Assembly: GCF_949987535.1 (NCBI RefSeq)
Contig: NC_080081.1
Location: forward strand, 39,224,428-39,288,427
Source of the DNA: Balaenoptera acutorostrata
Lineage: Eukaryota; Chordata; Mammalia; Artiodactyla; Balaenopteridae
DNA: 64,000 nucleotides
Reading direction: 5' to 3'
The notes under the pieces are model-generated. The model saw only the letters and a program-made list of their open reading frames with translations. It was not told the origin of the DNA and did no database searches. The position numbers and the translations under genes are program-made. The first letter of the stretch is position 1, and the number at the start of each line of letters is the position of its first letter. Below, one piece after another: positions 47,280 through 61,059 of the stretch.

Positions 47280-50200
47280 AATAAAATACTCAACTTTTAA
47301 AGAAAGACAAAAAAAAAAACAAAAAAAAACAATTTAATTGGAATGATAATATTTATCAATAACAATTTATAGTAGAATTTAAATTATTAAATTCATACAT
47401 GGTTTCTGGTGTAATATAAACTCTTTGGACAGTATCAATACAAAATTTTTAAGTAAAAAAGAAAGGAAGACTGGATAGTGGGGACAATGAATAATTTCTA
47501 CTACCCTCGCCACCTGTTTTCACACTAACATGTTCCTGGCGGGGTAGAGTAACATTCATATATTTATCCATAGCTTTTCTTCCTCTGGCCAATAATTTTT
47601 GAACTAATATGAGTTTTTACCCTTGCTTAGTTTGATTAATGCTCGTGTATTTTTTGCAATTTTTTACTTTGTTTCTTTGCTTGTTTGCTTCATTAGGTGT
47701 GAAGAATAGGAATGTTATGACACTGCTTACTCTGCCATCTTTTCTTTGTCAGCTTTCTTTGATTTATGCTACAGTGCTCACTCAGGATACTTTCTAGTCT
47801 TTCAGGCATGTGAAATCTTTTCTCACCATATAATTTTAAGGAAAGAAGTGCATATATGATAGATTCATATATATTATTCTAGCTGTGGTGGCAGTTATAA
47901 AAAGAAAACTTATTTCCAGATTATTAACTTGTCAATTGATTGTCAATGAACTTTTAAAATGCATGCATCTTTTTTTCTCTTACTGGATTCAAAGCTTCTT
48001 GTGGGCTGAGATCATGTATCTTTCTTAAACCCCAAATGTGCACAGCTATATAAATATAAGGAATCAATAAATATCAATATTTGCAGAAATAAAGAAAGAA
48101 AAGTAATAACAAAAGAGATGGGAAAGCAGCTTAAGGTAAAAGGGGAGAAAAGAAAGGGGAAGGAAACATGGGTAAATAATTTATGCTAACTTTCATGAAA
48201 TAGAACCATCTGGTGCGTAAGTAAGAACAGGCTAGATTACCATGGTACTCAATTGGAAAAAGACATGTTCTTTAAGGTATTTATCTACACTGTGCATAAA
48301 TACAACGTTATTCAAAATATATAAATGAAAACATTACTTAACATGTAAGTTGTAGTCAAAATAGACAGGAAAACACAATAACAACACATTTTGATTAACA
48401 TCCATAATTCTTATCAGTTGATGCATAAAATTGAAAAATTACACTTGCAGGTCAATTTTTTCCAGCTAATGTAAATAATCCAACTCCATGCTTTCATGAA
48501 AAGAACAAACCAAATGCTACTGAAAAGAATCTTACACCTTAATATCAAAAGGTAAACCTCTGGCCAATAATACTAGCAGGCACCCATTATATATGACAGA
48601 TGTGGTTTAATTAACTCTAAGGCTCAGTGATCAATGTTGTATGTTGTTTATTTTACCAAACTAAACATACTCAAAACAACAAACTTAGATTTATCAAAAC
48701 AAATATTTTATTAATGCTATCATGACTCCCTTGAGACTGCTTTTTTCTTCATAAAACTAAGGATACTACATACAAAAGTGTCCTTGCCCTTTTGTGGTGT
48801 ATAAGCCAGGAAAGGCTTCAAGAAGTTCAATGATTTGTCCTTGTGCCTAACTAAATTATTCAATAGGGTTATAACCAACTTTATGGAAAAGCATAGAGTG
48901 TTCTAAATAATCATTCCTTTGGAAAGTGGTATCAGGTAAATGCACTTTACTCAAACTACTTTTTCCATCTTCCAATTTTGAACTAATGAATTTCTATCTT
49001 CTCTTCACATTAACAGAATTCTCCATCATATGTGTTAGGTACCTATATTATCAATTATTACTACCATGATATATTTGAGTGCTACTTGACAAAGAGTAGC
49101 TTAAGTGCCATTTTTGGTCTCTAGGGTCTTTGGTATTTTCTAGTAATACATTCTACAGTAGCTAAAACTATCATTATTAAACTATACAAAGTTACCACAT
49201 GTAATATATGTGTATATACAAACATACTACTTACATCAGAAAGCAGGTTATATAGTGTTGCACTTTTACTCTTATTTTCAATACTCCCTACCATAGTTAA
49301 AATGGAGTTTCCAGGGTCAATACAGTGGGCCAGAGTGTCAGGGTATATCTTTAATTCTACTTAGGTAAAACTGGACATCTTTGTGGCCAAGATGAGGTGA
49401 GCTTTTTTAGAATTAGAGTGCTAGGGTAGATGCAGAGAGGGCGATTGTCAGGATAATGGAGGATGCATGGTATAGTCATTGGCATCTTATTAGAAATTCA
49501 AGTTCATGGCACAGTTCCACACAGAGTCAAGACTTTGTATAAAACATGTTAATCTGGTTATGAACTACACTGAGAAAGCTGAGCTATCTGTAAAGACTGA
49601 TTCCAAAGGTAAATCAGAGCAGACTGGAAATAGGCCAAACAATTCGGCAAAATCTACATGATCTCAGATAGTGGTGAGCAACAGCTTTTCTATGAGAAGT
49701 AAGCAAATTCAATATCCAAGGTTCAGATGGCCATGGAAGGCAGCATCCCAAAGCTATAAAACTGAGGGGTAGGGAAAAGCTTCAACCAGGCAACCAACTT
49801 CAGGACTGATTTAGTTTCACTTCAAGATAAGAGAATTCTAAGACACTATGCAGTTCCACTTACAAAGCCACCACCTCAGAAAAAATAGAAAACAGTGACC
49901 TGGGAGCAAATGGACTCCTGCATGTTCATCCATGGGGTTCTAATCTAGGTCTATGTGTGAGCCAAGAAGACCAAAGGATCAGTGAGCAACAACTGTCAGT
50001 CAAGACTGCAGAGGCAGAACATCAATAGTCCCACATGACGGAGTTTGAGGAAGGCACAGCCAGAGGAAATAAGGTAAAACACTGTAAAGTGGGACAAGAT
50101 GATCATTTGCTTTTTCATAGAATAGGATGGCCAACATAAAAATGAAAAGAAGGAAACAAGACATATAAAGGAAGTCTCCAGATTTAATAAAAATGTTAAA

Positions 50201-52340
50201 GAGAAATATTACATACAATTTTAAACAACTTTCAAATCAATTATATAAAATCCGACATATATTTAGACCAAGAATAACTTTGAAATGGAATAGTCAAAAA
50301 TGGAACTATGAGGTATTTGTAGCTATTACAGACTTGGCAAGAATATGCTAATTGTGATTTAGGAGCAGGGACTGGTAATGTGTGAAAGGAAATACTGTGA
50401 CATGACAAAGTCAGCGAATTTAGGGTTGTCTCCAACACTTTAACTGAAATTAGAAGCAAGACCAATAAAGATTTAGTATGAGATACAAGAACAGTTTGTT
50501 TATAAGCAGTAGCTGACCCAGAACTATTTAGCAACAATAGGTTTTATTTTAATTTTCATTATAAATTAGCCATATAGTATCTTTTTCTACTCCCATAAGA
50601 AGGCTAGTCTTCAATATTTATCATTAATATCCAGCCTTGCTCATTTTCTTTAGCTATATTCAGACTTTTTGAGCTGAGGATATCTCAGCTTTGTAGTCAT
50701 TAGTGTTCATTATCCTTAAATGAAAATGTACTGGAAATAACTTTTATATCATTCTTATTGGGTAATTTAAGAGAGAAAATGGTAATATTAATGCTGAAAA
50801 AGTACAGTGTAATAGCCAAAAAGCCTGGCGAAGAGAATATCAAGCTACAAGGATCACTAGAAAAGACGTGCCCTTGTATGATGTTTTACGTAAGGTCTGT
50901 GCTATTCCATTCCTGTTACCGGAAAAGACTCATCCCTGCTTTCAAAACAGAGAGAAGCGATGTCGACCAACACAACCTAACACCAAAGTGGTATTCTTGC
51001 TCCCAGTGCCTTGAAATATCAGCATTCTGTAATTGCCAGAATAAATTATTGACTAAAACACTAAGTCAGACCTTAATTCTCTATCTTTTAATCTGATAAT
51101 TTAATATCACTTTTACTCTCAATCTTGACCAAGCGTTTGTAAACAGGAAGCCCCACTTTCAAGATGCTGCCTTTACACTTCAGTGAAAACAGAGCACTCA
51201 AAAGTACTGTCACTGTGTGGTAACCGTGAGACCTCAGTTGAACAGCAGATGGACTCAAGAAGTCTAGGCTCAAACAGTAGTGGAAACGACGCCCTGAGCA
51301 GCCCTGAAGACAGGAAGCAGGGCAAGGCACGCAGGACTCTTTTCCACTTAGACTCAGGTTATGCAATACCTATTGAGGCTGACACGCCAATCCAACTCCC
51401 TTCCAGATCAGCTCACCAGCACCTTCCCTGTCATAGGTGCTGACATTCTACTGAGTCCACTTAAGGTTCATAGGCTGATACCATCCACATCTCTCATTGT
51501 TGTAATTCCCGAGGCTTGTGTACCCTTCTACTTGCCCATTTCTCCTATTCTCTGATTCATATACAGCTTTCCACTACTTCTACCTTGTTGCATAATCCAA
51601 CTTCATTGCATGTCAAAAAAATTTTTAAAGTTCTCTGTAGTTATAGTCTCTCTGTAAGAACTTTCTGTTTACTTCCTTTCACAAACTGAAACCTGGATTT
51701 CCCCTAGAAATTGCTTTTCCTGCAGTCTTCACCAGTGGAAATTGGTCCTTCTCTCTCACCTCACATTATTAAGCAAAATGTCAGGAGGCAAAGTCAGCAG
51801 TCTTCTAACCGAGTCTTCAAAGGTTGACTCTTATTCTTTCATCCTCATATAAAACTCTTTCCTTCACATTCACACCCTCTTGCCCTCTTTTTATTAATAT
51901 TTTGGCGGGTCATTTACTAACATTCACTCAGGAGTTAAACTGAACTAAAGAAGCTTTTCATCATCTTGCTCTAAGACTGAGAAATATGCACATCTACTTG
52001 GATATCCATGAAACAACCAAGTCTATTTTTTAAAATTTTCTTCATCCAGTGACTTCTATTGCCACTGTATTTCATCAATTCACTCCCAAGAGCATACCTT
52101 AAACTTCTAAAAACTTAGACTTTATCTTAATTTTTTACCACAACTTTCTATTCCTTTTATAACCTCATTTTTAAAAAATCGAATGTATCCATATAGTGGA
52201 TGGTTTAAAATATTTGATTTTGCAATGGGCAAAAAGAGATGAGAAACATCTTAAACTCTTAAAAAATATAAATGTCAGAGTGTATTTCTTAAAGTTGTAG
52301 AGAGAGGACATAAAAAATAAACAATTAAAAAAATTGAAGA
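47280..52340. other. AT-rich intergenic sequence, nothing assigned
   Basis: No gene seen. Candidate frames at 50758-51096 (112 codons, plus) and 51088-51366 (92 codons, minus) lack known motifs, splice context and neighbours. Parts such as 50810-51070 could be an unrecognised LTR. Confidence 0.35.
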
Positions 52341-52349
52341 TTCAATAGA

Positions 52350-52620
52350 AAAGAACAAAATGTCAAAAATCTAATTATTTATTAAGTCGAATGAAACAGA
52401 AAGAACACTGGTGAGATTAATCCAGAAAAACTCAGAAGACACAATTAAGAGGAGATACAATCACACATTTTAAACATATTTAGAATGAGAACATCATAGA
52501 ATATATACCAAATAAATCAAATGTTAGATAAATAAGCAATTTCTTCAAGAAGAGATTTTACTAAAAACAGACTCAGGAAGTCAGAGAGAACTAAAAAGTC
52601 TATAATTGTTATTTAAATTG
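52350..52620 (+). repeat. Old L1 ORF2 remnant
   Basis: 'gattaatccagaaaaactca', 'gaggagatacaatcacacat' and 'agattttactaaaaacagac' follow the L1 ORF2 order between the endonuclease and reverse transcriptase, with many stops. Confidence 0.6.
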
Positions 52621-52639
52621 AATTTGTAGCTGAAAATTT

Positions 52640-55270
52640 ATGCCATGGATGCAAAATATACTAGGCTCAGCTACTTGATGTTTCTTTTTTATTATATTGT
52701 TGATTTTTATACAAGATTTTCTGAACTAAAATTTTAAGGGTATATTTTCCCCTGAACAGAATTATATTTTTTAGTGAAACATGCTTCTGGAAAGAAGAAG
52801 TCCCCACATTTCACAAATAAGCACACTGCAATTTAGGGAGGTGAGCTACTTGGTTGAAGGAGGTGTAATCTCCATAACTCTTCCAGTTGTTGTGGCTGAA
52901 AAAATAATTTTAAAACAACCTTAATTTGGCTCATGAATCTGCTGTCTGAGACAAATGTCAGAGAATTTGCAGACTTGTTTTAAAGGTATCACAGTGAACA
53001 AAAAGCTGTGCTTTTAAAAAGAGGTGAATGGATAGAAGCAAGATGACCACTTAGACCTGAGATCATATCAAACAAAATGACCCAAGGAGACTGAGAAACT
53101 AAGAGTTTCACCCTCAGTACATCAGGAAAGATCAACCCACCAACAGAGAGAGAACATAAAAACAAGTCACCTTTTCCCACTTCAAGATTCATAATTACTG
53201 ATCCAGTCCTATCTTGAGTTTGGAGTTTGATTCCTTGTGAACCTGAGATCACAATTTAATGTTGCTGACACATATTTAAACATATCTACTAGAATGAAAG
53301 TAAGAAGTTGCTCCAAATTTTCAAGCAAATAATGGGAATAAAAACCACTTCGTTAAATGAGATTAATATTACAAAGATAAAGCGGCAATTTTCTACTCAA
53401 TATCATTTTCCTCTTCCTACATATTAACAGAAATCCAAAGTTGTTGGAGTAGCACTGTACCAAGGGAAAGAGATATATTCTTCGGGCTCCCTTATAAGCA
53501 GGGGGTGGACATGGGACTATTTTGGTCCAAGTACAGGTCACTTAATCAGAATTCTTAGAAGACCTCTTAAAAGAGGGCTGACTCAACTTCCCTTGCCCGT
53601 TTACCCTTTTCTTGTTTCCTACTTCCTGCCTGGACTGCAGATATAATAAAACTCAAAGTCATTGTTGGAGCATGAAGAAGTTCACAGTTCTTGCCTACTT
53701 TAAAGTCTTTTATTACGTCTATCTTAAAAACATGGACTTATTGCCTTCCCTCCTCTTCTCCTTGCTTTCTCCTTTTTTCTTGTGTTTAGCACCGTATGGA
53801 GAAGTATACAACAAGCATTGCAAAAGTGATTTATTTTCCTTATATAACAAGAATCCAGGATGAAGGTAGTGGCCCTAAGATACCATCAGTGCTGCAGGCA
53901 ATGTCTATTATGGGGCCTGCAATTTTTGAAATGTGACTTTTCTCCGCAATTGCAACATGACATCTGTGCTCCCATGCATCACAAAAACTTTCTGGAAGAT
54001 AAAAGGGGAAGGGGAAAAATAAAAGTAAAAGGGAAATGACAGCTAAATCTGTCATTAATCATTAATCATTTATTATCATTTAATCCAATAATAAACAGCT
54101 CTCCTGGGAGTCCCTTATTGGCCACAAATAATATAACTTAGACCACACCTAGATGGGCAGCAGCCTGGGAAATCAAGTATTTAGCTGGGCACATTACTAC
54201 ACCAAACAGAATTGGATTTCTGTTAGTAAAAAAAAAAAAAAGGGGTAGAATGAATTTTGAGGGCACAGCCAGCACTGTCTAGTACACATCCTCCCTTTCA
54301 TCACAATTCTGATCTTTGATTTGTTTAGTTATATGTAGCAAATGGAAGTAATTGGAATATTTAATGTTTAGCCCAAATTAGACAAACGGCTATGATTTTC
54401 AAGATAGAAAAAAATCATAGAATTTCAGTAATGACTTTAATCATTAATACATATAGACCATATGTCCTGTTTTTTAAAGGGATCACATTAGTATATGTGA
54501 CAGCATTCAGATTATTATATTTATCTAATATTAAATCAGCATTCTGCCCCAATTTATTAGAAGGAAACTAAGATAACTCTAACTTCCCAGTAAAAGTTTT
54601 TGAATATTATATTCTTAACCCAAATATCCTTATTATATTTTCCTCAGGCGTTTAGCCATTTTGTTACATCTTACAGCAGCAATAATTCTCTATTCCATAA
54701 ATATGGAATTTTACAAGCAGGACAAACGGTTCCATAAATTAGGAGTAATACCTGCCTAAGCAGAAACAACTCATTTCTTTCTGATTCACCCTTTTGTGAT
54801 ATATTTGTCTTAGAATCGCACTCTCATTGTTCTTAAATTTACAACTCTTTTTTATGGGTTGAAAATTCGGTGAAAAATTGGTTGACTCCTAGAATATCAA
54901 GAAGCAAGGAATTTATAAGTAAAATGCATATTTCAGATACGAATGTTTTCTTAAAACATTTATCTCATCCTAAAATGTTTCTGAATATATTCAGTACGTT
55001 AGTAAGATTTTTTCCCAACACACTTCAAGGGCTGAGGTGCGTGTTTAAACAAATACACATATAGTTAGTTACCTGTGCAGTTGAGAATTTTAGGTTGCTT
55101 TTTCTAGACAGAGTAATCTCTGTGGCATATTATGTTCTTTTTTGCTTTAGGAGAAAATTTGCTAGTATTAATCCAAATCTATACATGAGGATTGCTAAAG
55201 GAAACGAATAGTAGAAACAACAGTATAGCAACAATAATTTAAACATTAACATTGTATCTGATTGTATTCT
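52640..55270. other. Unassigned intergenic sequence
   Basis: About 53440-53690 resembles an MLT-type LTR weakly ('cacttaatcagaattcttag', 'ctgcagatataataaaactc'). Otherwise nothing is recognised. Confidence 0.35.
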
Positions 55271-55382
55271 CACAAGTTATAAGTGAGGCAACTAATGAAT
55301 AAACAACAAGGTCCTACTGTATAGCACAGGGAACTATACTCAATATCCTGTGATAAACCATAATGGAAAAGAATATGAAAAG

Positions 55383-55384
<2 letters not shown>

Positions 55385-55435
<51 letters not shown>

Positions 55436-55444
55436 TATATATAC

Positions 55445-55500
<56 letters not shown>
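55385..55500. repeat. (TA)n array with a few interruptions
   Basis: About 115 bp of TA with ACACATA, ACATA and GTA interruptions. It lies inside the L1 3'UTR copy. Confidence 0.95.
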
Positions 55501-55501
<1 letters not shown>

Positions 55502-55504
<3 letters not shown>

Positions 55505-55575
55505 GGCCAAAAAGTTCATTTGGATTCTTGTAAGATGTTATAGAAAAATCCAACAAACTTTCTGGCCAATCCAAT
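55502..55575. mobile_element. Mariner-type MITE
   Basis: The left arm 'gttggccaaaaagttcattt' and the right arm, which read inward gives 'ttggattggccagaaagttt', form a near-palindrome of about 74 bp with TA at both ends. These termini belong to a mariner family well known in cetartiodactyls. Its TA target was the surrounding TA array. Confidence 0.82.
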
Positions 55576-55689
55576 ATAACTGAATCACTTTTCTGTACTG
55601 CAAATATTAATACAACATTGTAGATCAACTATATGTCAATAATAAATAAAATAAAATACAGAGAAGAAAAAAATAAGTGAGGCAACTGT

Positions 55690-58600
55690 ATCAGAATGGG
55701 TAAGCACTTTTTCATATTTTCACATTTGAATTATACAGTTATCAATAGTCAGGAATGGAACCCAAGTGTATTACACTAGCCAGACATTTCAATAAGCCAT
55801 GCAAATACTGCAAATAACATTTGTAGAATTAGGTCTTTCTTTTTTCCTCTTATATAAGTGCCTATAAAATTCCCCAAAAGTACAAAAATTCAAAAATTAC
55901 TGAACTTCTTCCAAATGAATACAGCTTAAGAATTTCCACTTCAAGATTCTGAAATATTTCTTTTCTGATATTCTGAGGAAAACTCTTCACAAAAGCCAAT
56001 ACTAATTTATGTTTTTACAGATGTATAATTAATATCTCTGCAGTTGTATAGTTTCTCTGAAAATAGATCAGACTTTATTCATAAATATGTATTAAGCAAC
56101 TACTATATGCCAGGTTCCATGCTTATTGAAAAAAAGTCTGCTAATCCATAAAGCTTAGTGTAAAAAAAAACAAATAAACAGGTTTGAGGACAGAAAAGTT
56201 AAAACTAAAATTAGTTATGCATTTATTCTTCATATAAATTTTTAAAAATAAAATGCTTAATGTTTTATTTATATTTCAAGTTTAGAATAAATACAGAATT
56301 AGGGCAGAGAACTCTTGGAAAGCCATTCATATATATTGGAAAATCATAAGTTCTCTCCATTAACAAATATTTTAAAATTTCTATGGGAAACTATGCTGGA
56401 TGCTCATGCAGACACAAAAGTGAAAAAGACACATGTTGTGGTCTCCAACATTTACAATCTAGCAGGCCCAAAAAAGTAATTATAGTACAAGGCAAAATGA
56501 GAAGTGGAATGTTTGTTACAGGTGTTCTGGAGGGAGAGGGAGGAAGAGGGAGAAGGGGGATGACTGCTCCCTTTGGGACATCAGAAAAGCCCTTTACATA
56601 TTTAATTCTAATGACAGACTCGCAGAGGCAGACATTTTTATTCACATTTTATTGATGACAAAATGTAGAGATGAAATAACCTGCAGAGTCTGTATCAATC
56701 TGTGTCTCTAAGAGACTTACTGGAGCAAAGTATTCCCTCAGCCTGCCTCCTGGCCCCCACCCCCTACACAAATATTTTCATAAGGAGTTAGCCCAAAACA
56801 AACTTTTGTTGAGTTATATCACTTAGTTTGCGGCTGTTTGTTACTACAATATACACTATAATGTACCCTCATTCGATCAAAGGCATTCTGGGTAGAGGAA
56901 AGAGTAAACATAAATATTTAAAAGACTACATCATGAGTGTAAGATGGTGAGAAATTTAATTTGGCTAGAGTATACCCCCTGTGTAGGATGGTAATGTAGG
57001 ACTAGACTGTAGAGACAAGTTGGCTCTATGTTATTGCAGTCCTTCAATGTCAGTGGAAAGCAACTATCCTTAATCCAAGAGGTATAATTCAGTATTTAGC
57101 AGGCTCAACACAATATGAAAATTAATCATTAGCAAGCAATGCATACAATAAAAGTGCTTTCTAAGCTAAAAAGTCTATTATCCTATATTTTGAAGCTGTT
57201 CTCTATATTCTTTCCTAACTGGATATAAACAATCCTTCTCTAAAATGATGTTTATAAAAGAGATGCAATGAGATAAGCTGAAAATAGTCATTTTTGGAAT
57301 AATATTTAAATAAATGTTAGCTATATTTATTGGATAACTAATAGATGGCAACACAAAATTGTTAGAAATATAAATATACTAAGTTAGACAATATCTATTC
57401 AACTAACAGATGACTTGAAGAAATGCCAAAAGCTATTTTGATAAAGATATGGTTGTTTACTCTTAAATCATCTCTAGGGTTACTGATATACTCCAAAAAA
57501 AACCCAAAATGCCTTCCCATAACTTAGATCCAGTCAGCAGTAAGTGGTTACCATCTGCATCATAGTATATATTAAATATTGGTCATCTCTCACACTGGGG
57601 CTACACAAGGGGGAGAATACTTGGCTGGGAAATACTGACATCACTGCAAATAAAAACTGAAGATGTGGAGCCTGGAAGTAAAAACAGAAGGGGATGGTGC
57701 TCAATGGGTTATAGCAATTGCAAATATCAGTGCAGACAAGCCAATGTCCAACTAACAAAGGAAATAGCGATGAGGGCATTCTGAAACTCATGGAGAAGAA
57801 GAGAGGACACCCAGGAAGCTGGAAAAAAGGTAGCCAATCCCACATCAAACACCACCATCCCCAGGTCTCCGTATTCTGGAATTTAGACAAAACTGTAATC
57901 TGTGAGAGCACTACTAAAAACAAAAAATAAATTTCCATCCAGGTCTGTGGAAATGCTATATAATTAACCAGAAGAAGACTTTGAAAAGGAGGAAATAGCA
58001 GAGCTAATAAAAATAGAACCTGGTGAAATGTCTAATATGCATTTCCCTCAGCTCTAACTCCTCCTCTGCCTAAATCATTGAGATATACACAGTTTCTTTG
58101 CAGATTTAAAGTTCCAGAAATACCCTATATATTCTTCTAAGACCTCTATAATACTAAATGATCAAGAAGCATCATTATTGAAATACAGAAAATCTAAATT
58201 ACAAAGGATAATGCATCTTTTTCAGTACATTTGATTTTGTTTGAAATTAGAAAGATAAATTCAAATTGATGTTTTTTAAGTTTACTAATTTGTACATTTT
58301 ACTAAACTCAATCCTAAGAAAACCTAAGATCAAAAGATACTAGGATATTAGGATCAAACGATATCACTTGCCAAGAATAGCAGATCTTTGTTCAAATGCT
58401 CTTTGGAATTACTACAGAATTAACTCCTCTCTTGTAGCTTCATAGTATAACTAAGACGTTAAAATTTCAAAGATGTCCCGCAGTAAAGAAACATCTTTAA
58501 CTTGATTTACGTTAAATAAACTACTTCCTCGTGGAAAGTTCCATCACTGTTTCTTTGAAAGCCAACCTAGTAATACCCCTTTAGCCCTACATAGACAAGA
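55690..58600. other. Unassigned intergenic sequence
   Basis: At about 56090-56580 there is text such as 'caactactatatgccaggtt' and 'tggtctccaacatttacaat', typical of a very old dispersed repeat that I cannot name. No gene is seen. The frame pairs at 56383-56655 and 57534-57938 are incidental. Confidence 0.35.
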
Positions 58601-58610
58601 ATGTTGAAAG

Positions 58611-59336
58611 TACGGTTTCTCAACCTTGGCACTATTGACATACTTGTTTTCTATTGCTACATAACAAATGACAGATTTGGTGACTTAAAACAATACCCAT
58701 TTACTAACTCACGGTTCTGTAAGTGAGAAGTCCAATATAGCGTGGATGGTTCTCTGCTCTGGCTGGTGCTGAGTTCTCACTTGGAGGCTAGAGGTCTTCT
58801 TCCAAGCTCATTCCTGTTATGGGAAGAGCACAGTTCCTCATGGTTGTGGGATTGAAATCCCCATTTTCTTGCTGGATGACAGCCAGAACTGCTATTCATT
58901 CCTAAAGGCCACTCACAGATCCTTGATTGTGGGCCCGGAGATCTCAGCAGCAGAGAACCTCCTCACATCTGTCAGATCCTTCTCACGCTCAGAATCTCTC
59001 TGATTTCCTCTTCTCTATCAGGAGAAAACTCTTTGCTTTTAAAGGGCCCATATGATTAGCCTACTTGATTATCTCCCCATCTTAATGTCAACTGTGCCAT
59101 TTAACATAATCACAGGCATAAAGCCATATTCACAGTTCAGGGATTATACACGGTGTGTACACTGAGATGGGGTGATAAATCTTTAGGATCTTTAGGGACA
59201 TCTTAGAATCCTCCCTTCCATTAGATGAGATAATTCTTACATTCTCCATCTCAAGTTTTCACATTCAAAAATGTCTCCAGACCTTGCCAAATGTCCCCGG
59301 GTGGGGGGTAAAATTGCCCTTGGTTAAGAATTACTG
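58611..59336. mobile_element. Non-autonomous hAT-type element, split by another repeat
   Basis: The left end 'tacggtttctcaaccttggc' and the right end 'ttggttaagaattactg' are inverted-repeat termini of the 'cagtggttctcaacc' kind. The part 'aaaaatgtctccagaccttg' continues the element after a gap. Flanking octamers gttgaaag (58603-58610) and gttaaaac (59337-59344) agree at 6 of 8 positions, compatible with an 8-bp target duplication. Confidence 0.55.
58643..59250 (+). repeat. Dispersed repeat inserted into the hAT element
   Basis: It starts 'tctattgctacataacaaat', has 'ggtgacttaaaacaataccc', 'gcttttaaagggcccatatg' and 'cacagttcagggattataca', and stops before 'aaaaatgtctcc'. It resembles the repeat at 21525-21955 in its first 80 bp. 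Family not named. Confidence 0.5.
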
Positions 59337-60109
59337 GTTAAAACTCTCTTCTACTCAGTGTAAAAATAAAAATATGCATAGTCCTATTTTTTAAGTCCCA
59401 TAAAATATGGATTTTGTAAACTTACTACAATTTTATTAACTTGTTATTAGTTTTTAAATACATACTAACCTATATTATTACAATGACTATTTTTACTCAT
59501 TTGGAACTACAGCATTGGTTTACTTTTGCTAGTTGAACAACAACCATGATAAACCCCAGTTTTAAAACATTAGGCAACTAGGAGGAAGAGTAGCTGGAAC
59601 TTCAATGAATTTGGACTTAAAATTGAGACAACTCATTAATAAAAGTCATAGCTGGAGCCATACTGGCCCTCAAGTCCTAGTTTTCCTTCAATTTGTTATG
59701 AATTTGTCATGAATTTGCCACCTATGGAATTTTCTCTACTCTCTTAAGATTTATTTATATCTTCAACATGGAGCATTTTCAAGGTTTTAAGTTTCACAGT
59801 TTTACAACTAACTCTGTAAAATGCAAGTGTCTTTTATTAGTTCTAAAAAGTATCTTTTGTGAGTTTCTGGGGACAGACTCTTCAAATATTCTCAGATTGC
59901 TAAATATTTTCATGTCCATCCTCTCATAATATTTTTGAATTTATGGATTTTATAGCATTCCTTCTTTACTTTTATTTTCTCCAGGTTGAAGAATTCTATT
60001 TTTTTTCAAAATCTCTACTTATATAGAAGCATCCTTCTGTTCAATAATTCATGTGGCCTCAAGCTTTTGTAATGAGGGGATAGTCTGCTTTTTTGAAGCC
60101 TTGCTATCA

Positions 60110-60310
60110 TAGTGTGTAGAGAAAGGCGTGTGGGCTGACACCACCAAAGCATACACTAACTAGCTGTGTGAGTTTGGACAACTTAAACTTGGGCCCTCAT
60201 TGTCCTTACTCTAATCTAGTGATTATATCACATACATTTTTGTATTGTTAAAAAATTAAAGATGTAATATATGCAAGGTCCTAATATAGTACTTAGCTCG
60301 TAGAAGTCAC
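60110..60310 (+). repeat. MIR-like SINE
   Basis: 'actaactagctgtgtgagtt', 'cttgggccctcattgtcctt' and 'ctaatatagtacttagctcg' follow the MIR order in plus orientation. Confidence 0.6.
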
Positions 60311-60562
60311 TAGTAAATTTATTTACTCATTTAAGACATGTGTGTTGAAAACTCATCTGTGGTAATGCTGAGTATTTAGGAGTTGAAAACACAAACAAAA
60401 TACAAGCATGGCCTTAGTCCTCATTGGTCTAGTAATTTTTATGCTCTTATGAAGATGAGAGACAAGAGGATGAAGGTATTAACTGTGATGTTCTTTCCCT
60501 ACTGGCTGGAAAATTGAGATTTTGGAAACTACCACACAGAAATAGGCACTAAATGGCAATTC

Positions 60563-60635
60563 CTTTGCTGTACAGTAGAAACTAACACAACATTGTAAAG
60601 CGACTATACTCCAATAAAAATTAATTTAAAAAAAG
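60563..60635 (+). mobile_element. Very short L1 3' end
   Basis: Only about 70 bp of the L1 3'UTR ('ttgctgtacagtagaaacta' to 'ccaataaaaattaattt') plus oligo-A. A short duplication aattcc flanks it on both sides. An extreme 5' truncation. Confidence 0.75.
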
Positions 60636-60802
60636 ATAATTCCCAATTCTTCTGTCTTTTCAAACCTTAACAAGAGCCACTAGTAAGAAATAGCTTAGTA
60701 GTTATGCCCTAACTATGATCATCCTCTGTTGGTGACTTTACAAAATACAGACATCTAAACATCCCATGATATTCTGATTCATTAAGTTTCTAGTAGGGCA
60801 TA

Positions 60803-61053
60803 AGTTTGACCCCTGAAAAACATGAGGGTTAGGGGCACCGACCCTTCAGGTGGAAAATGTACATATAATTTATAGCCTGCCTTCTGTATAAGGGGTTCCC
60901 TGTACATCCAGGGTTCCCTCCATATTTGTGGTTCTACATTCGTGGATTCAGCCAACAGGAGATCATGTAGTACCATAATATTTACTATTGGAAAAATATC
61001 CACATAGAAGTGGACCTGAGTAATTCAAACCCTTGTTGTTCAAGGATCAACTG
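60803..61053. mobile_element. Tigger/MER2-type DNA transposon remnant
   Basis: The left end 'agtttgacccctgaaaaaca' and the right end, which read inward gives 'cagttgatccttgaacaaca', are matching terminal inverted repeats. TA flanks both (60801-60802 and 61054-61055). No transposase remains. Confidence 0.75.
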
Positions 61054-61059
61054 TATTAT

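Larger units (their letters stand above)
55294..55672 (+). mobile_element. 5'-truncated L1 3' end carrying a TA array and a mariner MITE
   Basis: It begins 'aatgaataaacaacaaggtc', runs through 'gtatagcacagggaactat' and, after an interruption, closes with 'aatacaacattgtagatcaa' and an A-rich tail. A perfect 15-bp target duplication, ataagtgaggcaact, lies at 55279-55293 and 55673-55687, so both halves belong to one insertion. Confidence 0.85.
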
